Assembly: GCA_934675575.1 (NCBI GenBank)
Contig: CAKUQQ010000001.1
Location: 124,001 to 188,000, forward strand
Reading direction: 5' to 3'
From: an uncultured Muribaculaceae bacterium
GTDB lineage: Bacteria > Bacteroidota > Bacteroidia > Bacteroidales > Muribaculaceae
DNA length: 64,000 nucleotides
Each line of letters begins with the position of its first letter. Position 1 is the stretch's first letter. Of the stretch, positions 32,798-39,495 are shown in pieces. The notes beneath the pieces are model-generated. The model did not search any database, had not been told where the DNA came from, and was given only the letters and a program-made list of their open reading frames with translations. The translations under genes and the position numbers were made by a program.

Positions 32798-33811
32798 ATG
32801 AAGAATACATCAGCAGCAGCCCTGCTAATTTTTTTGCTTTGCATCACGCTCTGTGCGTGCTCCGGCGGCAAATTCAAAATTACAGCCCACCTCAACGGCA
32901 TGCCCGACGGCAACGTGCGCATAGCCTATGCCGCCCCCGATGGCGTGAAAGACACTTGGGTCTTGGTCAAGGACGGCAAGTTTGAGGCAGAAGGCTCGTC
33001 GCCACAACTCACCGTGATGGGCATATATGACAACAGTGGCAAAATGATGCTAAAAGTAGCCGTGCAAAATGGCGACAATGTGTCGATAGAAGGCGACATT
33101 GCGCAAAAGTCCGACCTCAAAGTGAGAGGCAATAATGCCAATGAAGAGTGGTTTGGTTTTATGCACGACAATGCCGATGCCTACAACTTCGGCAACGAGC
33201 CAATTCTCGGCATGAAGATAGAGCAATTCATAAAAGCTAACCCCGACAATGTGGTTTCCACACTCCTCCTGCTGTTTGACTACCCATACCGCAACTCCAC
33301 GTCTAAGGTTGAACGCTTGCTCAACACCATAAGCAAAGACGCAAAGCCCGATTTTTTGCTTCAAACTCACAAGGCCCTTGTTCAGCAGCAAGGCACGCCA
33401 ATCACGTCAATCGGCACGCTCAACCTGCTCAACACTGCCAATAAAGTGGCCAGCATAAGCGCCCTGGGCAGCAAGTTCACCATACTCTATTTATGGAACA
33501 ACGACGATTATAACCACACCCAAAGCGTTACCCAACTCAAATCCATGGCAGAAAAATCGGGTTCAAACCTGAAAATTGCCGACATCTATCTCGAAGCCGA
33601 CACTATGCAGTGGCGCGACAAGCTCAACAACGACAATGCTCCATGGCCACATTTCTGGGCTCCAGGAGGGCCTGTTGACAACGAGCTGAAATCACTGGTT
33701 ATAACAACAGTTCCGCTGCTTGTGGTCACTGACAGCTCCGGCAAGATAATATATTACGGCCAGTCAACGGCACAAGCCTGCCAAACGGCAGCCTCTGCCA
33801 TAGAACAATAA
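32798..33811 (+). CDS. Thioredoxin-fold lipoprotein with DUF4369-like N-terminus
   Basis: A 337-residue exported lipoprotein. MKNTSAAALLIFLLCITLCAC is a type II signal with the lipobox ending at Cys21. Residues about 25-125 form a DUF4369-like beta domain (KFKITAHLNGMPDGNVRIAY, LVKDGKFEAEG). The C-terminal half resembles a thioredoxin/TlpA fold (SALGSKFTILYLWNNDDYN, LKIADIYLEADTMQWRDKLN, TVPLLVVTDSSGKIIYYG). The CxxC active site is absent (WNNDDYN in its place), so it is probably not a disulfide oxidoreductase. comM follows 27 bp downstream. A role in the cell envelope is likely, specific function unknown. Confidence 0.78.
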   Translation: MKNTSAAALLIFLLCITLCACSGGKFKITAHLNGMPDGNVRIAYAAPDGVKDTWVLVKDGKFEAEGSSPQLTVMGIYDNSGKMMLKVAVQNGDNVSIEGDIAQKSDLKVRGNNANEEWFGFMHDNADAYNFGNEPILGMKIEQFIKANPDNVVSTLLLLFDYPYRNSTSKVERLLNTISKDAKPDFLLQTHKALVQQQGTPITSIGTLNLLNTANKVASISALGSKFTILYLWNNDDYNHTQSVTQLKSMAEKSGSNLKIADIYLEADTMQWRDKLNNDNAPWPHFWAPGGPVDNELKSLVITTVPLLVVTDSSGKIIYYGQSTAQACQTAASAIEQ

Positions 33812-33838
33812 TCCACCCACACATCACACAATCTAACA

Positions 33839-35386
33839 ATGCTTGCCAAAATCACAGGAGCCGCCGTCCACGGCATAGACGCCATAACCGTAACCATAGA
33901 AGTGTCGGTTGACTGGGGTGTGAACCTCATCATAGTGGGCTTGCCAGACGCAGCCGTCAAAGAGAGCGCGGAGCGCGTGCGCTGCGCCATGGTTCAGTCT
34001 GGTTTCAACTTTCCAAGCAAATCGGTGGTAATCAACATGTCGCCAGCCGACATAAAGAAAGAAGGCTCTGCCTACGACTTGCCCATAGCAATAGGTATAA
34101 TTGCTGCCGACGAGAAAATCAGCACCGACCGTCTTGGCCGCTACATGATAATGGGTGAGCTGTCGCTCGACGGCTCTGTGCGCCCCATAAAAGGTGCCCT
34201 GCCCATGGCCATACTGGCACGGCAGATGCAACTCGACGGATTCATATTGCCGCGCGAAAACGCCCGTGAGGCTGCCGTGGTCAACAACCTCAACATCTAT
34301 GGCGTTGACAACATCAAGCAGGTCACCGACTTTCTGAATGGCACAGCCCAGCTCACGCCCACCGTGGTTGACACGCGTGCCGAGTTTGCAAGCCAGCAGA
34401 GCAACTATCCCTACGACTTTGCCGAAGTCAAAGGTCAGGAAAGCGTAAAGCGAGCCTTTGAGGTGGCATGCGCCGGAGGACACAACCTTATGCTCATAGG
34501 CAGTCCGGGGTCAGGCAAGTCGATGATGGCAAAGCGAATACCGTCAATTTTGCCGCCACTAAGCCTGGGCGAAGCCCTTGAAACCACCAAGATACACTCA
34601 GTGGCAGGAGCTTTGAAAAACGGCACCACCCTCATGACCATGAGGCCGTTCCGCTCGCCTCACCACACCATATCATCGGTGGCTCTCGTGGGTGGAGGAG
34701 CATATCCCACACCTGGCGAGATAAGCCTTGCCCACAATGGTGTGCTTTTTCTCGACGAGCTGCCTGAATTCTCACGCAATGTGCTTGAAGTGATGCGTCA
34801 GCCGCTTGAAGACCGCCACATCACCATTTCACGCGCCAAATATTCAATTGACTATCCAGCAAGTTTCATGCTTGTGGCGAGCATGAACCCATGCCCATGC
34901 GGCTACTACGGCCACCCTTCCAAGAAATGCGTATGCACAGAATATCAGCGTCAGCATTATTTGAGCAAGATAAGCGGGCCGCTGCTCGACCGCATTGACC
35001 TGCAAATAGAAGTGCAGCCTGTCAACTTCAACGACATTTCCTCCAAACAGCCTGGTGAGTCGTCGGCAGAAATCCGCAAACGCGTAGTGGCTGCACGAGC
35101 CATTCAAACCAAGCGGTTTGCAGAAATCCCCACAGTACACTGCAATGCACAAATGACGCCTCGCATGATTCACCAGTGGGCAGAACCCGACGCCGAAGGG
35201 CTTGCCCTTCTCAAAAATGCCATAGAACGCATGAACATGAGCGCAAGAGCCTACGACCGTATTCTCAAAGTGGCGCGCACCATTGCCGACCTTGCAGCAA
35301 GCCCAAGCGTGAAAGCTGAGCACATAATGGAAGCCATAGGCTACCGCAACCTCGACCGCAGCAGTTACTTTTCATTCAAATCTTAA
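33839..35386 (+). CDS. comM: YifB/ComM-family Mg-chelatase-like AAA+ ATPase
   Basis: A 515-residue cytosolic hexameric ATPase. ComM promotes branch migration during integration of transforming DNA in naturally competent bacteria, and is common in non-competent ones too. The N-terminal LonC-like domain holds GLPDAAVKESAERVRCAM. The AAA+ module has Walker A LIGSPGSGKSMMAKRIPSIL (about residues 218-237), FRSPHHTISSVALVGGG, and Walker B LAHNGVLFLDELPEF. CPCGYYGHPSKKCVCTEYQ is the Cys-rich family insert, and the C-terminal helical domain ends YRNLDR. The next gene starts 8 bp after its stop. Confidence 0.95.
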   Translation: MLAKITGAAVHGIDAITVTIEVSVDWGVNLIIVGLPDAAVKESAERVRCAMVQSGFNFPSKSVVINMSPADIKKEGSAYDLPIAIGIIAADEKISTDRLGRYMIMGELSLDGSVRPIKGALPMAILARQMQLDGFILPRENAREAAVVNNLNIYGVDNIKQVTDFLNGTAQLTPTVVDTRAEFASQQSNYPYDFAEVKGQESVKRAFEVACAGGHNLMLIGSPGSGKSMMAKRIPSILPPLSLGEALETTKIHSVAGALKNGTTLMTMRPFRSPHHTISSVALVGGGAYPTPGEISLAHNGVLFLDELPEFSRNVLEVMRQPLEDRHITISRAKYSIDYPASFMLVASMNPCPCGYYGHPSKKCVCTEYQRQHYLSKISGPLLDRIDLQIEVQPVNFNDISSKQPGESSAEIRKRVVAARAIQTKRFAEIPTVHCNAQMTPRMIHQWAEPDAEGLALLKNAIERMNMSARAYDRILKVARTIADLAASPSVKAEHIMEAIGYRNLDRSSYFSFKS

Positions 35387-35394
35387 CATTCTGC

Positions 35395-36540
35395 ATGGCA
35401 AGTTCACCCACCTCGGCACCATTCACCAACTGGCAACAACTGCTACTCGCCGACATGCGCCAAGACATGACGTTCACAGCCAATTTCTCTGGCAGCGACA
35501 TTGACGACGAACAATTCACCGCCGCTGTGGCCACAGCAATGCGGTGCTGCGCCGCTTTATCATCGAGAGTGGCACTGCAACCCACCGGACACAACAAAAT
35601 CGCTTACGATGCCACAATAATCGAAAATGCCGTCGGCAACCTCCGCATAAGCGATTACCCAAACGAAAACGAAAACTGCAAGCAGCTTTTCGCAGTAAGC
35701 ATTGTGCGCACAGCTACAAGCAGCCTTTTGCTTCACCTCACAGCCAGCCCTCTCATCTGGGACATTGCAAGCTACCACAACTTCATGCTTTGCCTCGACG
35801 AAGCTTATGCCGGCAAGCCACTATATCCAGAGGCGTTAACTTTCATTGACCACGCCCTTGCCGAAGAAGCTCAGCGCAACACCGCCGAGCACCTCTCACA
35901 TCAACTTCTCTGCCGCCGCACACTCACCACTTTTGCCACTAAATGCCATGACAGCAAAATGTGTGTAAAGGAAATCATGCTCAACGTGTCGGCAGAGCAA
36001 ATGCTGCATTGCTGCCACGCCGCTCGTGTGAGTGCCGAACGCCTTACGGCCGCCATATTTGCCATGTGTGTTGCACAAGCCGAAAAAACAACCAATGTGG
36101 CTTTCACTGTGCTGCACGACCAGCGTCTCGACAATCAAACCGCAGCCTACACCACAGGTCCACTCATGCCAGAACAGCCAGTTGTGGCACACTGCACACC
36201 CACATCTTCATGGCAATGCGTAGCGACGTCGCTCTCGACCTTATCTGCTTGTGCCTATGCCGACTTCGTGTGCAGCACTGCCACAAGACTCTCCCACACA
36301 GTAGCTTATCTTGGAAACATGCTGTGTCACCCAGCCGCATGCTGCGCCTCCGTGACGGAGTCAATAAGTTTCAGTATCGCACCAAATGCTGACTTTGGGC
36401 TTTTTGTGTATCAAAACAGCCCAGGCTGCCACACACTAAGGGCAGAATACCACAGCGCGTCTTTTTCTGAGCAGCAAGTAAGCACTTTCTTGCAGCACTA
36501 CGCACATTTGCTCACCCAAGCCGTCACAACCACCCCATAA
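35395..36540 (+). CDS. Standalone condensation-domain-like protein with degenerate active site
   Basis: A 381-residue protein that I assign to the NRPS condensation/acyltransferase (CoA-dependent acyltransferase) fold by pattern. LLLHLTASPLIWDIASYHNFM (about 111-131) sits where HHxxxDG is expected, but reads S-P-L-I-W-D-I: both catalytic histidines and the Gly are lost, and Asp123 is kept. Later, TNVAFTVLHDQRLD and AAYTTGPLMPEQPVV resemble the donor-side strand and the usual VGxFxNTLPLRV segment. The C-terminus (HSASFSEQQVSTFLQHYAHLL) is also typical. No NRPS carrier or adenylation gene is nearby. It is cotranscribed with comM (8-bp gap). Possibly catalytically dead; function unknown. Confidence 0.55.
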   Translation: MASSPTSAPFTNWQQLLLADMRQDMTFTANFSGSDIDDEQFTAAVATAMRCCAALSSRVALQPTGHNKIAYDATIIENAVGNLRISDYPNENENCKQLFAVSIVRTATSSLLLHLTASPLIWDIASYHNFMLCLDEAYAGKPLYPEALTFIDHALAEEAQRNTAEHLSHQLLCRRTLTTFATKCHDSKMCVKEIMLNVSAEQMLHCCHAARVSAERLTAAIFAMCVAQAEKTTNVAFTVLHDQRLDNQTAAYTTGPLMPEQPVVAHCTPTSSWQCVATSLSTLSACAYADFVCSTATRLSHTVAYLGNMLCHPAACCASVTESISFSIAPNADFGLFVYQNSPGCHTLRAEYHSASFSEQQVSTFLQHYAHLLTQAVTTTP

Positions 36541-36626
36541 CCCTCACCCCCTCGCCCCCAAAAAACACAAATAGCACGTTTATAGAGCATTACATCGTTT
36601 TTATTTTCTACAAAAATAGCTACAAA

Positions 36627-36695
36627 TTGAAAATCATGGGAATTTTATATTGAAAATCATGGGAATTTTATATTGAAAATCATGGGAATTTTGTA
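36627..36695. repeat. Three tandem 23-bp repeats upstream of the AAA/DUF4143 gene
   Basis: The unit TTGAAAATCATGGGAATTTT plus ATA is repeated at 36627-36649, 36650-36672 and 36673-36695; the third copy has one mismatch (G for A near its end). There are no spacers. Each unit has AAAAT/ATTTT arms around an ATGG centre, an imperfect palindrome. The array runs directly into the -7 box of the next gene, so it looks like a set of operator iterons. Confidence 0.9.
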
Positions 36696-36701
36696 ATTTT
36701 G
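36694..36701 (+). promoter_or_regulatory. -7 box of the AAA/DUF4143 gene
   Basis: TAATTTTG matches TAnnTTTG. It begins inside the last repeat unit and lies 20 bp before the ATG at 36722, so anything bound to the repeats would sit on or next to the promoter. Confidence 0.65.
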
Positions 36702-36721
36702 CTGGCAAACGATATAAAGGT

Positions 36722-37987
36722 ATGTATTACGAAAGACTTGTAGAAAAAGAAATAAAACTGAAGCTGAAAACATCTGGAGCCGTGGTTGTTGCAGGACCAA
36801 AATTTTGTGGAAAAACAACAACCTGCATGCGTTATCAAAAAAGCTTTGTGAAGCTAAACACAAAGCAAGCAATTACAATGGCAAGAATGAATCCCAAAGC
36901 TGTTTTGCAAGGCGAAATCCCAAGACTTATTGACGAGTGGCAAAAAGCTCCCGATATTTGGAATCAAGTTAAAGATGATTTGGATTTTGATTATCAGTTT
37001 GGGAAATACATACTAACTGGCAGTTCCACACCAGCCGACAAAACAGAGGTGCATCATAGTGGTGCTGGAAGAATCACTCCAGTAAAGATGCGTCCAATGA
37101 GTCTGTGGGAGTCTAAAGAATCTAAAGGAACAATATCGCTTATTGATATTTTCAATGGTAAAGGCAATTATCCTTGGGATTTGAACCAGGATTTCACCAT
37201 TGACGATGTTGCTTTTTTATTGTGTAGAGGCGGTTGGCCAATATCTGTAAGGGCAACTAAAGACATAGCAATAGAAATAACCAAGAATTATTATAATGGC
37301 TTATTTGTGTTTGAAGACTGTGAAAACGAGCGTTTCAGAAACAAAAGGCCCGATATTCTTAAAATGATAGTAAAGAGCTATGCCAGACACATATCCACTG
37401 AAGCTGCCATATCAACAATAATAGCTGATGTTAGGCAGACCAATGAGCGAACCATGGACTCAAAAACTTTTGACGAATACAAAGAGGCGCTTAATGATTT
37501 ATATGTGATTGAGGATATTCCGGCATGGAACCCAAACATTAGGTCTAAAACATCGATAAGAAGCACTCCCACTCGGCACTTTGTTGACACTTCCATTGCT
37601 TGCCGGTCGCTTGGTGTTGGGCCAGAAGATTTGAAAAATGATTTAGAAAGTTTCGGATTGTTTTTTGAAGATATGGCTGTCAGAGATTTATCAATATATG
37701 CAAATGCCATAGGCGGCACAGTTTCTCATTATCGTGACAATGCCGGACTTGAGTGTGATGCGGTGCTGCATCTTGACGATGGCAGATGGGGTGCCATTGA
37801 AATAAAACTTGGAGGTGACGATTTGGTGGAAAGTGGTGCAAGCTCTCTTAAAACACTTAAAAATAAGATTATTGAAAAAAGTGACGAAAAAGCACCTTCT
37901 TTCCTTATGGTGTTAACAGCCGTTGGTGGTGCATACCAAAGAAAAGATGGAGTATATGTTGCACCTATCAACTTACTAAAACCATAA
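36722..37987 (+). CDS. AAA ATPase with DUF4143 C-terminal domain
   Basis: A 421-residue AAA_14/DUF4143 protein. Walker A VVVAGPKFCGKTTTCMRYQ lies at about 21-39, Walker B is RLIDEWQKAPDIWNQVKDDLD, and sensor-like strands follow (FGKYILTGSST). GAGRITPVKMRPMSLWES is a family hallmark. The C-terminal DUF4143 part (IRSKTSIRSTPTRHFVDTS, GLFFEDMAVRDLSIYA, LDDGRWGAIEIKLGGDDLVE) ends in a PD-(D/E)xK-like element with EIK. These genes are common, scattered and mobile in Bacteroidetes; function is unresolved. AT-rich relative to neighbours and likely acquired. Tandem 23-bp repeats cover its promoter. Confidence 0.9.
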   Translation: MYYERLVEKEIKLKLKTSGAVVVAGPKFCGKTTTCMRYQKSFVKLNTKQAITMARMNPKAVLQGEIPRLIDEWQKAPDIWNQVKDDLDFDYQFGKYILTGSSTPADKTEVHHSGAGRITPVKMRPMSLWESKESKGTISLIDIFNGKGNYPWDLNQDFTIDDVAFLLCRGGWPISVRATKDIAIEITKNYYNGLFVFEDCENERFRNKRPDILKMIVKSYARHISTEAAISTIIADVRQTNERTMDSKTFDEYKEALNDLYVIEDIPAWNPNIRSKTSIRSTPTRHFVDTSIACRSLGVGPEDLKNDLESFGLFFEDMAVRDLSIYANAIGGTVSHYRDNAGLECDAVLHLDDGRWGAIEIKLGGDDLVESGASSLKTLKNKIIEKSDEKAPSFLMVLTAVGGAYQRKDGVYVAPINLLKP

Positions 37988-38015
37988 TTCACATTGGAGA
38001 TTGGGAGAAAAGAAA

Positions 38016-38043
38016 TCAGGTTGCGCCGATTGGCACAACCTGA
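38016..38043. terminator. Terminator between the AAA gene and the CAT tRNA
   Basis: TCAGGTTGCGCC (38016-38027) pairs with GGCACAACCTGA (38032-38043), with one C-A mismatch on the plus strand that becomes a G-U wobble on the minus strand. The minus strand tail is TTTCTTTT, the plus tail is CTTTTG. Confidence 0.8.
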
Positions 38044-38049
38044 CTTTTG

Positions 38050-38123
38050 TGGTCCCTGTAGGGCTTGAACCTACGACTCCCTGATTATGAGTCAGGTGCT
38101 CTAACCAACTGAGCTAAGGGACC
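38050..38123 (-). tRNA. tRNA with CAT anticodon (elongator Met or Ile2)
   Basis: The reverse strand folds well: acceptor GGTCCCT/AGGGACC, D-arm AGCTCAGTTGGTTAGAGC, anticodon loop CTCATAA, T-arm with loop TTCAAGC, discriminator A. CCA is not encoded. The first acceptor bases and the TTCAAG loop resemble bacterial tRNA-Ile2, whose C34 is converted to lysidine to read AUA. The initiator is excluded because the 1-72 pair is matched and the GGG/CCC anticodon stem is absent. Confidence 0.9.
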
Positions 38124-38155
38124 GCAAATAGGCGTTATTTCCTAATTTTGCACGG

Positions 38156-38163
38156 CAAAGGTA
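38156..38163 (-). promoter_or_regulatory. -7 box of the CAT-tRNA promoter
   Basis: The reverse strand reads TACCTTTG, a TAnnTTTG match 33 bp upstream of the tRNA 5' end. Confidence 0.55.
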
Positions 38164-38315
38164 CAGCGAAAGTTTGGAATTATCAATATCTGTTGATATT
38201 TATTTTTTGCAGCTATGGAAATAGCGCCTCAAAATCAGATATTTATGCTTTTGTCTTACAATGGTTTTTTGCGGCTTGCCGTGGTGTTTTGCATAGGCTT
38301 CGCCAACAATAGCCA

Positions 38316-39458
38316 TTATTTGGAGAGCCTTGCATTTATCACCATTTCCTTGATGTCTTTACAAAAGTCAAGGAATTCTTCTTTTTCGTTGTTGTTTAAT
38401 GCCGTAAAAGGATACACATACCTGTTATCCTTGACTTTGCGTATGAAGAAAACATAGCTGTTCATTGGCACAAGCACTGCGTATGAATTGTCGGCATAAT
38501 TATTAAATGTGATTCTGTTGTCCTCACCGTTTTCCTCCTCATCGTCGCCTCCTTTGAAGTCAGATATTTTTTCAAATTCATAAGTGTCGAGCTTGGTGCC
38601 GTCTTCAGTTATCATGAATATTTTGCTTTTTGAAATGTTGATGATAACAACGGCTTTTTCGTCGTACGACTTGTCATATATCTCATAGTTGTTAAAAGTA
38701 AAGACATAAGCCAAGTCTTCGTTTTTGTCATAAAGCTCCGTCAAATCTATTTTCTTTTTTGCTTGCGACGACGCATTACTATTGCTTGATGACGGGGAGG
38801 ACGACCGAGTGGTGTTGACATTTGCCGCTATTAGGCGGTCGTAATCGGCAGGGCCATAGCCATAGCGTTTCAGCGTTTTTATAGCTCCTTCATATTTGGT
38901 TTCTTTTGCCATTTTGGCAAGAATTTGGAGTCCTTTAGCAACATTTTTATCAGTGCCAACTCCTTCAAGATAGCAGTCGGCTATCGACGAACGACAATCC
39001 TTTCCCTGCTTATATGCTTTTTCATACCATTCAAGGCATTTTGATGGGTCTTTAGGCCCATACCAGCCATATCTGTAAGTGGACGCTATGGCATAGGTGG
39101 CATCTGCATAGCCTAAAGCTGAACTTTTCAGAAACGATTCCCAACCTTTATCCGCTTGCTTATAGTAGTTATAGAAATTAGCAAGTTCGTACCACCCTTC
39201 GCCACTTTTTATGGTTTGAGCAGCTTTCTTGAACCAATATTCAGCCTGTTTGTAGAGGTCGGCATTTGTCTCGTCGCTGCGCCTGTACTCAACGTCATAG
39301 TGAATAGCCACATCGAGCATGGCTTGTCCGTTGCCAGCCTTAGCCTTTCGGAGTGTGGCTTGTGACAATTTTGCTGCTGTAATGGAGCTTGCACCACACA
39401 CAATGCACATCAATAGCAGCAATATGCGGTGAAAAAAAGAGATTGAGATTTTCATCAT
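38316..39458 (-). CDS. Exported Sel1-like repeat protein
   Basis: A 380-residue protein. The signal peptide is about residues 1-28 (ISFFHRILLLLMCIVCGASS). Sel1-type repeats follow: AMLDVAIHYDVEYRR, YWFKKAAQTIKSGEGWYELANFY, ATYAIASTYRYGWYGPKDPSKCLEWYEKA, SIADCYLEGVGTDKNVAKGLQIL. A Ser/Asn-rich linker (SSSPSSSNSNASS) leads to a C-terminal beta-rich domain with no recognised family. Sel1 repeats are protein-interaction scaffolds. AT-rich and monocistronic; its partner is unknown. Confidence 0.8.
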   Translation of the reverse strand: MMKISISFFHRILLLLMCIVCGASSITAAKLSQATLRKAKAGNGQAMLDVAIHYDVEYRRSDETNADLYKQAEYWFKKAAQTIKSGEGWYELANFYNYYKQADKGWESFLKSSALGYADATYAIASTYRYGWYGPKDPSKCLEWYEKAYKQGKDCRSSIADCYLEGVGTDKNVAKGLQILAKMAKETKYEGAIKTLKRYGYGPADYDRLIAANVNTTRSSSPSSSNSNASSQAKKKIDLTELYDKNEDLAYVFTFNNYEIYDKSYDEKAVVIINISKSKIFMITEDGTKLDTYEFEKISDFKGGDDEEENGEDNRITFNNYADNSYAVLVPMNSYVFFIRKVKDNRYVYPFTALNNNEKEEFLDFCKDIKEMVINARLSK

Positions 39459-39495
39459 CGTTGATATTTAAAGTTCAACCATTAAAATTCAAAAA

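Noticed and set aside
36627..36695. CRISPR array
   Set aside because: Units are contiguous without spacers, only three copies, and no cas genes are in the window.
38050..38123. Initiator tRNA-Met
   Set aside because: The 1-72 base pair is matched and the three G-C pairs in the anticodon stem are missing; elongator Met or Ile2 fits better.
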